14,809 nt of DNA from Bacilli bacterium (GTDB lineage Bacteria; Bacillota_I; Bacilli_A; RFN20; CAG-826). The notes under the pieces were generated by a model that worked only from the letters and a program-made list of their open reading frames with translations, was not told where the DNA came from and made no database searches. Shown piece by piece: positions 1 to 6,591 of this stretch (position 1 is the first letter of the stretch; the number at the start of each line of letters is the position of its first letter). Position numbers and translations under genes: made by a program. Where the stretch lies: NCBI GenBank assembly GCA_024698065.1, contig JAILRR010000028.1, positions 1 through 14,809 on the forward strand, read 5' to 3'.

Positions 1-1
1 A

Positions 2-1618
2 CTCTTCGCTTCTTGCGTCTACCCAGTCGCTGATGTCCCAGCCGAGAAAGGCTTCGTCATCAAAATCTCTTCTCCAATGGCAGTCGAAGCCCGTCGCGCC
101 AGCGTCGAACTTCTTCTTTCCAACCATAACCAGGATTGCCAAGCCTGCGTCAAAAACGGACATTGCGAACTCTATGAGGTCGCTTCCATCGTCGGAGCTC
201 GTCCAGGCGCCTTCAAAGGCTCCAAGACCGCTGTCCACAAAGACGAAATCGCTCCTGGCATCATCCGTGATTCCTCCAAGTGCATTCTCTGCGGCCGCTG
301 CATCGAGCGCTGCAAAGAAGCCCAGGGCATCGGAATCCTTGGCTTCGAGAAACGTGGTTTCAACACCTTCGTTTCCCCAATCGCCGATCGTTCCTTCGCC
401 CACGTTCCATGCATCCAGTGTGGCCAGTGCGTCAACGTCTGCCCAACTGGTGCCTTAAGCGAGAAACGCGAAATCACTTGCGTCGACAAGGCCAAAGCGG
501 AAGGCAAGTTCATCGTCGTCCAGACTGCTCCAGCCGTCCGCGCCGCCCTTGCTGAGGAATTCGGCTACAAGATCGGTGAGCTCAACGCCACCGGCAAGAT
601 GGTCGCCGCCCTCCATAGACTTGGCTTCGACCGTGTCTTTGATACCAACTTCGGTGCTGACCTTACCATCATGGAAGAGTCACAGGAACTCGTTAACCGT
701 ATCACCAAAGGCGGTGTCCTCCCACAGATCACTTCCTGCTCCCCAGGTTGGATCAACTACCTTGAGTACTACTACCCACAGTGCATTCCAAACGTCTCGA
801 CATGCAAGTCCCCACACGAAATGGAAGGCGCCATCATCAAGAGCTACTTCGCAAAAGCCCATAACCTTGACCCAAAGAACATCTATGTCGTCTCCGTTAT
901 GCCTTGCACCGCGAAGAAATATGAAGCCAAGCGTCCTCAGAACGCCGCTGTCGAAGGCTTACCGGATGTTGATGCCGTCATCACCACTCGTGAGCTCGCC
1001 GCGATGATCAAACGCGCTGGCATCATCTTCAGAGATCTTCCAGAAGAAGAGTTCGATCAGGACCTTCTTGGACAATACACTGGTGCTGCCCCAATCTTCG
1101 GCGTCACCGGCGGTGTCATGGAAGCTGCTCTCCGTACCGCATATCACACCTTGACCGGAAAAGAATTCGGCCCAATCGACTTCAAAGCCTGCAGAGGCCT
1201 TGATGCCATCAAAGAAGCCGAAGTCGAAATCAACGGCCTTAAGGTCAAAGTCGCCATCGCCTCTGGCATGAAGAACGCCAAAGTTCTTCTCGACCAGATC
1301 AAAGAAGGCAAATCCCCATATCACTTCATTGAGATCATGGGCTGCCCAGGCGGCTGCATCAACGGTGGTGGTCAACCATTCGTCAAGCCAAACCTCAAAC
1401 CAGAGGAAGGCAATGACATCCTTGAAACCTACCGCCAGAAGAGAGCCGACATTCTCTACTCCATCGACGAGAAGTGCGCCATCCGTCAGTCCCACAACAA
1501 CCCTGACATCATCAAGGCCTACAAGGACTTCCTTGGCGAACCATGCAGCGAACTTTCTGAAGAACTCCTCCACACCACCTATGTGGCCAACCGTGAGAAG
1601 TATCCAGAAGTTAAATAA
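2..1618 (+). CDS. hydA: [FeFe] hydrogenase catalytic subunit (5'-truncated by window edge)
   Basis: Reduces protons or oxidises H2 with electrons from ferredoxin and/or NADH. The reading frame is open from base 2, so the ATG at 77 is internal; about 45-50 N-terminal residues of a [2Fe-2S] domain are missing, and the first visible Cys (14-16, in ASCVYPV) is that domain's last ligand. In order follow a His-ligated [4Fe-4S] motif (H-x3-C-x2-C-x5-C, from about 125), two ferredoxin clusters (CILCGRCIERC near 282 and CIQCGQCVNVCP near 411) and the H-cluster motifs: TSCSPGW (about 731), MPCTAKKYE (about 899) and EIMGCPGGCINGGGQP (about 1330). The end, SEELLHTTY, is typical of M3/HndD-type enzymes of about 580 residues. 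In bifurcating HydABC enzymes the NuoE/NuoF-like partners are usually encoded just upstream, here outside the window. Group A1 versus A3 cannot be settled from this piece. Family assignment is secure. Confidence 0.96.
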   Translation, partial: LFASCVYPVADVPAEKGFVIKISSPMAVEARRASVELLLSNHNQDCQACVKNGHCELYEVASIVGARPGAFKGSKTAVHKDEIAPGIIRDSSKCILCGRCIERCKEAQGIGILGFEKRGFNTFVSPIADRSFAHVPCIQCGQCVNVCPTGALSEKREITCVDKAKAEGKFIVVQTAPAVRAALAEEFGYKIGELNATGKMVAALHRLGFDRVFDTNFGADLTIMEESQELVNRITKGGVLPQITSCSPGWINYLEYYYPQCIPNVSTCKSPHEMEGAIIKSYFAKAHNLDPKNIYVVSVMPCTAKKYEAKRPQNAAVEGLPDVDAVITTRELAAMIKRAGIIFRDLPEEEFDQDLLGQYTGAAPIFGVTGGVMEAALRTAYHTLTGKEFGPIDFKACRGLDAIKEAEVEINGLKVKVAIASGMKNAKVLLDQIKEGKSPYHFIEIMGCPGGCINGGGQPFVKPNLKPEEGNDILETYRQKRADILYSIDEKCAIRQSHNNPDIIKAYKDFLGEPCSELSEELLHTTYVANREKYPEVK

Positions 1619-1632
1619 GCTCACAAAAAACA

Positions 1633-1665
1633 AAAAGGAGCGGCAAATCCCGCTCCTTTTCTTTT
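1633..1665. terminator. Bidirectional intrinsic terminator between hydA and the Crp/Fnr gene
   Basis: An 11-bp perfect stem (AAAAGGAGCGG at 1633-1643 with CCGCTCCTTTT at 1650-1660) encloses a 6-base loop. It is followed by a T-rich run on the plus strand and preceded by A runs (1625-1636) that become a U tract on the minus strand. It sits between two convergent genes and probably ends both transcripts. Confidence 0.9.
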
Positions 1666-1667
1666 TG

Positions 1668-2261
1668 CTAAAGGGCAATTAATCGGTGTTTCTCTTTTTT
1701 GATCGTCCCTTCTCTCGCTAAGCGTGAGACTAGCCTAGATAAGGTTTCTCTTTCGGCTCCTAGTTCGCTTGCAAGAGAGGTGATCGATTGGAAGGGGAGT
1801 GAACCATTATTCTCGTGGAGAAGGAACATAAGCCTTTCCTCAAGAACCTGGAATGAGAGAAGCCTCACCCTGGCGTTAAGGTCTTTGACTTTGTTTGAAG
1901 CGGTGGAGAGGAAGAACTCGAGGAATCTCGGATTGCTGGCAAGGAGCTTCATCAGGTTGTTCTTATGGATGAGGTATAGGGTGGTCTTCTTTTTCGCAAT
2001 AACGTTGCCTTTGTAACGCTTGTCATCCGCATACAAAAGGTTATTCCCAAACATTGAGCCTGGGCCGATGAGGCTATAGACGATTTCTTTGCCTCCGTAC
2101 GAATAGGAGGAGATTACAAGCTGTCCTTCATCAACGAGGCCGACTTCCGAGCATTCATCACCCTGTTTAAAAAGAATGCCTTCCTTTGTAAGCTCTCTTT
2201 TTCTCCAGAGGGAGATTTCCTCTTTCGAGAGAATATCAAAAATCGTATTCAACTGTGACAT
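1668..2261 (-). CDS. Crp/Fnr-family transcriptional regulator
   Basis: A 197-residue protein with an N-terminal cyclic-nucleotide-binding-type beta roll (about residues 5-115), a long dimerisation helix (about 115-140) and a C-terminal winged HTH (about 157-197). The recognition helix reads ERETLSRL. Its R171, E172 and R176 occupy the places of R180, E181 and R185 of E. coli CRP, which read TGTGA. The phosphate-binding cassette is degenerate (FGNNLLYADD, no R-S/T-A), so cAMP is an unlikely ligand. There is only one Cys (37), so this is not an Fnr-type [4Fe-4S] sensor. A TGA lies two codons before the ATG, which fixes this as the first possible start in the frame. No Shine-Dalgarno is visible, and the start codon lies inside a Crp-type palindrome, so it may repress itself. 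The effector is unknown; family assignment is firm. Confidence 0.9.
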   Translation of the reverse strand: MSQLNTIFDILSKEEISLWRKRELTKEGILFKQGDECSEVGLVDEGQLVISSYSYGGKEIVYSLIGPGSMFGNNLLYADDKRYKGNVIAKKKTTLYLIHKNNLMKLLASNPRFLEFFLSTASNKVKDLNARVRLLSFQVLEERLMFLLHENNGSLPFQSITSLASELGAERETLSRLVSRLAREGTIKKEKHRLIAL

Positions 2262-2269
2262 ATGTCACA
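2254..2269. promoter_or_regulatory. Perfect Crp-type operator (TGTGA-N6-TCACA)
   Basis: TGTGACATATGTCACA is a perfect 16-bp palindrome matching the Crp consensus half-sites. It overlaps the ATG of the Crp/Fnr gene on the minus strand. It is centred at 2261.5, which is 41.5 bp before the start site predicted at 2303 for the lipoprotein gene, the class II activator position. The likely ligand is the adjacent regulator, whose recognition helix keeps the three Crp contact residues. Inference: activation of the importer genes and occlusion of the regulator's own start. Confidence 0.82.
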
Positions 2270-2290
2270 TTAATCATACATATAGGCGCA

Positions 2291-2310
2291 TATAATTGCT
2301 ACCCGGAGGA
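2291..2310 (+). promoter_or_regulatory. -10 box, start site and RBS of the ABC lipoprotein gene
   Basis: A consensus TATAAT at 2291-2296 predicts transcription from about 2303. The -35 position (about 2268-2273, CATTAA) is poor, as expected of an activator-dependent promoter. GGAGGA at 2305-2310 is a strong ribosome site 8 bases before the ATG at 2319, giving a 5' leader of only about 16 bases. Confidence 0.72.
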
Positions 2311-2318
2311 AATCCAAA

Positions 2319-3353
2319 ATGAAAAAACAATTACTCACATTAATAATCACCGCAGGTCTTCTCGCTTCCTGTGGCACCAACCCAACCGAATCTTCTAAAG
2401 AAGCTTCCTCGGCTCCAGCCACTTCCGAATCCGTCACATGGGTCAGCCCAACCGGTTCTCCAACTCTTGCCTTCTATGACCAGGGCAATAACGACAAGTG
2501 GCTTTCTACTGCGACCCCAGATACCGTCATGCCAAGCGCTTTCGCGAGTGCTTCTTACGACGCGATCGTCTTTGACGGTGTCTCTGGCCTTACCATGATC
2601 AAAAACATGAACAGAGCCTACAAACTCGCCAAATGGATCAATGAAGGCTCCTTCTATGTTGTTTCCACCAAACACACTGCTGAAGAAGCGGTAACCGTCG
2701 GTTCCAAACCAAGCGTCAATGCCTTCGTCAGCACCGGCAACGCTTCCAAGGCCTTCCGCGACCTTGCCAAAAACAAATGGAATTGGGGCGAATATGGCGA
2801 TGGCACTGAAACCGACGCCGCCATCACCTACGAGAAAGGTGTTGCCGATGTCAGAACCCACCTTCTTGGCTCTGATCCAGACGCTTTCGATTATTACGTT
2901 GTCGCTGAGCCAGTCTTAACCGCTGTCCAAGCCCAATACAAACAACAGAATAAGACCCTCAATGTTATTTATAACATCCAGACCGAATTCGCTGCTGCCC
3001 ACAATGGTGCAAAGGTTCCAGCTGCCGCTATCTTCGTCAGTAACGCCGCCTACGAGACCAAAAAAGCCGAAATCGATACTTGGTTAAGCGAAACCCAGAC
3101 CAGAATCGATAACGTTAAGAGCAACGCTTCTGTCGCCGTCAATGCCGTCAAAGCCTATGAAGACAATGGTGGAGATTCCCAAACTCGCTTTGGTGTCCCA
3201 TCCAATATGATCAATCTCCAACAAGTCGTCGGTCAGAATAAGCTTGCTTATCTTGCCGCAAGCGATGTCACCGATAAAGCTGCCGTCGCCAATGGCTTTA
3301 ATAGTGCTATCGGTTCACCTCTTACCTTTGACGCGTCTTGCTTCTTGGCTTAA
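2319..3353 (+). CDS. ABC transporter substrate-binding lipoprotein (SsuA/NMT1-like)
   Basis: A 344-residue protein that begins with a lipoprotein signal (MKKQ, hydrophobic core, lipobox LLASC with Cys18), so it is expected to be lipid-anchored outside the membrane. A Ser/Ala-rich linker follows (about 22-40). The mature part looks like an SsuA/ThiY/NMT1-type periplasmic binding fold: an early region with SPTGSPTLAF near 43, a middle FDYYVVAEPVLTA near 190 as in family members that read a second lobe, and a C-terminal helical region. The permease gene starts 10 bases after it, which supports an import system of the nitrate/sulfonate/taurine/thiamine-precursor class. The substrate cannot be told from the sequence. 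A strong RBS (GGAGGA) and a Crp-type site lie upstream. General role is likely; the exact family is less certain. Confidence 0.78.
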   Translation: MKKQLLTLIITAGLLASCGTNPTESSKEASSAPATSESVTWVSPTGSPTLAFYDQGNNDKWLSTATPDTVMPSAFASASYDAIVFDGVSGLTMIKNMNRAYKLAKWINEGSFYVVSTKHTAEEAVTVGSKPSVNAFVSTGNASKAFRDLAKNKWNWGEYGDGTETDAAITYEKGVADVRTHLLGSDPDAFDYYVVAEPVLTAVQAQYKQQNKTLNVIYNIQTEFAAAHNGAKVPAAAIFVSNAAYETKKAEIDTWLSETQTRIDNVKSNASVAVNAVKAYEDNGGDSQTRFGVPSNMINLQQVVGQNKLAYLAASDVTDKAAVANGFNSAIGSPLTFDASCFLA

Positions 3354-3363
3354 TCTTTAGACC

Positions 3364-4164
3364 ATGAAGAAAACCCGCCGCTACCTTACATATGTTTGGA
3401 TTGCCTTAGGCGTGGTTTTCCTTCTTGGGGCTTGGGCCATTTTGGCTGCCATACTCAAGAGCCAAAAAAACACGGTTCTTCTCTACCCTGACGAAGCTTT
3501 CGTTAGGGTTTTTGATTTCCTCTTCTTAGAAGGGGCCAAAAAGACCTGGGAAGCGATCGGATGGACGATGATAAGACTTCTTATCGGTTTTACCCTTTCT
3601 TTCGTCTTAGGGAGCCTTCTAGGAAGCTTAGCTGGGCTCCATGGCTGGTTTAAGAATTTCATGAAACCAACTCTAGGCGTCATGAAGACCATTCCTACCG
3701 CAGCGGTGGTTATCCTCATCGTCGCGACCGTATATGGTCCAAAGAACGCCCATCTCATCACTTACGTTCCTTGTTTGCTCATCTTCATTGTGGCCTTTCC
3801 TCTTATCTTCGAGGCTTTTAGAGCGGCTTTGGAAAACGAAAACCCATCCGTCCTTGCCTCTTTGGATCTCGATGGAGGAAGACGTTCATGGATGGCTCTT
3901 ACCAAAGTTCTTTGGCCAGATGCTTTGGCATATGCGGAGCTTTCTATAGCCCAAAGCTTAGGACTCAGCATGAAGGTCTGCATCATGAGCGAGGTCTTAA
4001 GCGCGACCTCGGCAAGCAAACCATCTGTCGGTGGCTTGATCGTGAACGCTCAAACACCTGCCGGAAGAGTGGAAGACATACTTCCTCTTGCTCTTATCGC
4101 TTTGCTTTTGATGCTCATCATCGATATTCCTTTCTTCATCGCAAGAAGCAGAAAAACCAAATAG
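3364..4164 (+). CDS. ABC transporter permease (SsuC/ThiX-like)
   Basis: A 266-residue membrane protein with about six helices (near 9-30, 66-92, 104-124, 132-153, 187-210, 236-260). Between helices 4 and 5 it has a degenerate EAA loop, SLDLDGGRRSWMALTKVLWPDA (about 166-187, slightly interrupted here by position), where the permease contacts the ATPase; its GG-x10-LWP core matches the BPD_transp_1 family of SsuC/TauC/NrtB permeases. No Shine-Dalgarno is visible 5-12 bases before the ATG, so translation is probably coupled to the lipoprotein gene ending 10 bases earlier. No ATPase gene follows: the next gene is an unrelated membrane protein. The ATPase must be encoded elsewhere or shared. Confidence 0.86.
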   Translation: MKKTRRYLTYVWIALGVVFLLGAWAILAAILKSQKNTVLLYPDEAFVRVFDFLFLEGAKKTWEAIGWTMIRLLIGFTLSFVLGSLLGSLAGLHGWFKNFMKPTLGVMKTIPTAAVVILIVATVYGPKNAHLITYVPCLLIFIVAFPLIFEAFRAALENENPSVLASLDLDGGRRSWMALTKVLWPDALAYAELSIAQSLGLSMKVCIMSEVLSATSASKPSVGGLIVNAQTPAGRVEDILPLALIALLLMLIIDIPFFIARSRKTK

Positions 4165-4190
4165 AGGACGATTTTGCGGGGGAATTCCGC

Positions 4191-4204
4191 TATAATCAGT
4201 CCTG
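4191..4204 (+). promoter_or_regulatory. TATAAT box that implies a leaderless mRNA
   Basis: TATAAT (4191-4196) predicts transcription from about 4203, and the ATG of the next gene is at 4205, with no ribosome site between. No good -35 is seen at 17 bp spacing. A short GCGG/CCGC inverted repeat around GGAATTCC (4176-4190) lies just before the box; it has no T run and is not a terminator. Confidence 0.55.
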
Positions 4205-4861
4205 ATGAATAAGAAAAGAAGCGAGAATTTCGAATTTCGCACTTGGGGTTTTGAGATTTATGACATCTTGAACATCGTTCTGGCTGTTTTCATGATAATC
4301 AGACTCTCATTAGAAAATGGTCCTGTTCATTTATTTATCTTTAGAGGCATTGAGATCGCCGCTTCACTCGCCCTCATCGTCTTCATCATGCTTATTTGGA
4401 AGAACCATGAAGAGACGAAAGAAAGGAAATTCTTTTCGCTCTCCTTCCTTATCGCGTGGGTGGGTGTCTTAATCCAAGCGGTATGTGCGATGCTTATCGT
4501 CCCACAAGAACTCTTTGATAATCCTCTCTTCAGTGAGATATTCTTCGAAGTCGCTGGTTTACTCGCTCTTGAGATAATCCCCGGGGCTTTATATTTCGCG
4601 GCTACGTCCTCCAAGAAGCCGAAGCTTTGGGGTCAATTAACTCTTATTGGCGTCATCTTCATCGCTGTCGTCTCAATCCTTTGTGATTCGATCTTCTTCA
4701 TATATAAGGATTTGTCCGCTTTGACTTTGGATGACATCATTGAGCTTGTCTCGTTCTCAATGCCGTTATTCTTATCTTCCTTTGGACTCATTGAGTTAAG
4801 GCGGTGGAAGAAGTCGCTACCAGAGGCGCTTCCAGAAGAAGAAAATGAAGCGTTTGATTAA
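4205..4861 (+). CDS. Six-helix membrane protein of unknown function
   Basis: I do not recognise this 218-residue protein. It has a charged N-terminus, about six hydrophobic segments (17-36, 43-66, 77-99, 109-132, 142-167, 177-197) with short loops, and an acidic C-terminal tail (EALPEEENEAFD). No transport or enzyme motif is apparent. It has no Shine-Dalgarno and a TATAAT box 8 bases before the ATG, so it may be translated from a leaderless mRNA. The stop codon overlaps the -35 region of the rubrerythrin promoter, which argues that the two genes are expressed separately. It resembles in size and layout the unknown membrane protein at 11169-11831, but I see no clear sequence match between them. 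Confidence 0.75.
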   Translation: MNKKRSENFEFRTWGFEIYDILNIVLAVFMIIRLSLENGPVHLFIFRGIEIAASLALIVFIMLIWKNHEETKERKFFSLSFLIAWVGVLIQAVCAMLIVPQELFDNPLFSEIFFEVAGLLALEIIPGALYFAATSSKKPKLWGQLTLIGVIFIAVVSILCDSIFFIYKDLSALTLDDIIELVSFSMPLFLSSFGLIELRRWKKSLPEALPEEENEAFD

Positions 4862-4900
4862 CGCTTTTTCTTTTTATGGATATAATGGTTTCATAAGGAG
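4858..4900 (+). promoter_or_regulatory. Promoter and RBS of rubrerythrin
   Basis: TTAACG (4858-4863, 4 of 6 matches) and TATAAT (4881-4886, perfect) are spaced 17 bp apart, giving a start near 4893. AAGGAG at 4895-4900 lies 9 bases before the ATG. The -35 box overlaps the stop codon of the preceding gene. Confidence 0.72.
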
Positions 4901-4909
4901 CCACATAAT

Positions 4910-5449
4910 ATGGAATTAAAAGGATCAAAGACCGAAAAATGTTTGATGGAAGCTTTTGCTGGTGAATCCCAAGCCCGCAACAAATACACCTATTTCGCTT
5001 CCAAAGCCAAAAAAGAAGGATATGAGCAAATCGCCGCTCTTTTCCTTGAGACAGCCGAAAACGAGAAAGAACACGCTAAACTCTGGTTCAAATATCTTGA
5101 AGGCGGAGAAATCAAAGACACTGCTTCTAACTTAGAAGCCGCCGCCAATGGCGAGAACTACGAATGGACCGACATGTATGAGTCCTTCGCTAAGATTGCC
5201 GATGAAGAAGGTTTCAAAGAGATTGCCGCCAAATTCAGAATGGTCGGCGCCATTGAGAAACATCACGAAGAGAGATATAGAAAACTTCTTGAGAACGTCA
5301 AAGGCGGAGTCGTCTATGTCGCTAAGGATGTCGCTGTTTGGAAATGCCGTAACTGCGGACATATCGTCGTTGGCAAAATGGCCCCAAAAGTCTGCCCAGT
5401 CTGCATGCATCCACAGTCCTACTTCGAGCTTGAAGTTAAGAACTATTAA
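4910..5449 (+). CDS. rbr: Rubrerythrin
   Basis: A cytoplasmic peroxide-scavenging non-haem iron protein typical of anaerobes; it reduces H2O2 to water with electrons passed from its rubredoxin domain. The ferritin-like four-helix domain (about 1-140) shows E19 in GESQARNKY, E52-x2-H55 (ENEKEHA), the YEWTDMY segment near 84-90 and E116-x2-H119 (IEKHHEERY), which supply the di-iron site. The C-terminal rubredoxin domain has C146-x2-C149 and C162-P-x-C165 followed by HPQSYFE. At 179 residues the length is normal. It has its own promoter and terminator, so it is a single-gene unit. No PerR or other operator can be recognised by eye. Identity is secure. Confidence 0.98.
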   Translation: MELKGSKTEKCLMEAFAGESQARNKYTYFASKAKKEGYEQIAALFLETAENEKEHAKLWFKYLEGGEIKDTASNLEAAANGENYEWTDMYESFAKIADEEGFKEIAAKFRMVGAIEKHHEERYRKLLENVKGGVVYVAKDVAVWKCRNCGHIVVGKMAPKVCPVCMHPQSYFELEVKNY

Positions 5450-5467
5450 TATAAAACCCTCAAACAA

Positions 5468-5500
5468 AAAGACCGGTGATTTGCCGGTCTTTCTTTTTTA
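5468..5500. terminator. Bidirectional terminator after rubrerythrin
   Basis: A 9-bp perfect stem AAAGACCGG (5468-5476) / CCGGTCTTT (5484-5492) with a 7-base loop is followed by a T-rich stretch. The A-rich bases at 5462-5470 give a U run on the other strand. It lies between convergent genes, the minus-strand gene ending at 5498. Confidence 0.9.
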
Positions 5501-6013
5501 TTCTTTTTCGGAATCCGAAGGGGTTTTGTCCGCGATTTCTTCTTTTTGTTCGGTAATTTCTTGTTTCTCTTCGTCTTCCTCTTTGGCGGCCTCTTCAAGA
5601 AGTTGGAGAGGATGGAACCAATGGTAGATGGCTTGGATCACATACACCAAGGCGACGTAGTAGAGCAAGGCCGGGATGATGTACTGATAGGCGGAATCCG
5701 GAACCGCTTTCGTGGTGAAGTGAATGATACCGAGAGGAATCGTCGCAAGAGGGACTGGAAGGACGGTGAGGGTATCAAGCCATGAGCCCTTTGATCTCTT
5801 CTTTTTTGAACAAAAGAACCAGATGGAGTTGCCAAGAACGAGGGATCCTCCGATGAGGGTGATCCAGGTAGCCCAATTGACTCTGTTCTCGGTGATCGCG
5901 ATGACGCCGGTCAGGGTGAGCGTGCCAAGGACTATGGCAACTAGGCAAAAGGCAAGGAGTTCGCCGCTATAAATAAGTTTTGCTTTGGTAAGGTCGTCTA
6001 ATGGTTTTTTCAT
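5498..6013 (-). CDS. Four-helix membrane protein with acidic cytoplasmic tail, function unknown
   Basis: Not recognised. With the start at 6013 (ATG, MKKPLDDLTK) the product has 171 residues: four hydrophobic segments (about 15-40, 47-68, 80-99, 108-131) and a Glu/Lys-rich tail (137-171). I prefer this ATG because a longer reading from a TTG at 6076 would run into the promoter and ribosome site of the divergent cyclophilin gene and adds a peptide unlike the rest. No Shine-Dalgarno is seen before 6013. A minus-strand TTTAAT (6023-6028) lies 9 bases before the ATG with TTGCCA 15 bp further up, so a very short or absent leader is possible. Confidence 0.72.
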   Translation of the reverse strand: MKKPLDDLTKAKLIYSGELLAFCLVAIVLGTLTLTGVIAITENRVNWATWITLIGGSLVLGNSIWFFCSKKKRSKGSWLDTLTVLPVPLATIPLGIIHFTTKAVPDSAYQYIIPALLYYVALVYVIQAIYHWFHPLQLLEEAAKEEDEEKQEITEQKEEIADKTPSDSEKE

Positions 6014-6087
6014 ATGAAAAACATTAAAAGAAATAAACGCATTTGGCAACTCCCGAAGTATAATTAATGGACCCAAAGGAGATATAT
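6014..6087. promoter_or_regulatory. Divergent promoter region
   Basis: For the plus-strand cyclophilin: TATAAT at 6059-6064, start near 6071, and AAAGGAG ending at 6081, 6 bases before the ATG at 6088; the -35 region is weak. For the minus-strand membrane protein: TTGCCA (6044-6049 read on the minus strand) and TTTAAT (6023-6028), with a short 15-bp spacer. The two -35 regions overlap, so the promoters may compete. Confidence 0.55.
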
Positions 6088-6591
6088 ATGATCATTCTCA
6101 AAATCGCTAATATGGGCGAAATCAAAATCGAGCTCGATTACAAGAACGCCCCAATCAGCTCCGCCAACTTCGTTTCTTTAGTCAACAAAGGCTTTTATGA
6201 TGGCCTTACTTTCCATCGCATCATCAAAGGTTTCATGATTCAGGGTGGATGCCCATTAGGAAACGGCACTGGTGGCCCAGGCTATTCCATCAAAGGCGAA
6301 TTCCGTTCTAATGGCATGAAGAATGAGCTCTCTCATAAACGCGGTGTCATCTCCATGGCCCGCGCCATGAATCCTAACAGCGCAGGCTCCCAGTTCTTCA
6401 TCTGCGACAAAGATGATCTCTTCCTTGATGGCCAATATGCCGCCTTTGGACACGTCATCGAAGGCATGGACGTCGTCGATAAGATTGCGTCCGTCAAAAC
6501 TGGTTTCCAAGATAGACCGCTCAACAAGGTCGTAATCGAAAAAGCTCTGTCCGTTGAAGAACCAGAGCCAGAATTCGAGAAGATCAACTGA
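6088..6591 (+). CDS. ppiB: Cyclophilin-type peptidyl-prolyl isomerase
   Basis: Catalyses cis-trans isomerisation of X-Pro bonds; there is no signal peptide, so it is cytoplasmic. The 167-residue product carries FHRIIKGFMIQGG (42-54, with catalytic R44), GPGYSIKGEF (64-72), SMARAMNPNSAGSQFFI (89-105) and LDGQYAAFGHVIEGMDVV. The residue matching Trp121 of human CypA is Phe112, as in bacterial PpiB proteins that bind cyclosporin poorly. I chose the ATG at 6088 rather than the in-frame ATG at 6067 because the AAAGGAG ribosome site lies between them and the conserved domain begins at MIILKIANMG. The stop codon directly abuts that of the convergent Nudix gene. Confidence 0.95.
   Translation: MIILKIANMGEIKIELDYKNAPISSANFVSLVNKGFYDGLTFHRIIKGFMIQGGCPLGNGTGGPGYSIKGEFRSNGMKNELSHKRGVISMARAMNPNSAGSQFFICDKDDLFLDGQYAAFGHVIEGMDVVDKIASVKTGFQDRPLNKVVIEKALSVEEPEPEFEKIN

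Noticed and set aside
959..1678. Long minus-strand open frame (239 codons) opposite the hydrogenase
   Set aside because: It lies wholly over a gene with clear motifs in the other frame; the strong C-ending codon bias suppresses stops on the opposite strand. The translation has no recognisable domain.
4176..4190. GCGG/CCGC inverted repeat as a terminator of the ABC genes
   Set aside because: The stem is only 4 bp and is followed by TATAATC, with no T run.
6067..6087. Earlier ATG (6067) as the cyclophilin start
   Set aside because: The AAAGGAG site lies downstream of it and points to 6088; the predicted transcription start (about 6071) is also after 6067.
6589..6591. Mycoplasma-type code (TGA read as tryptophan)
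   Set aside because: Trp is encoded by TGG throughout and TGA acts as the cyclophilin stop, with the reading frame and family length ending there.
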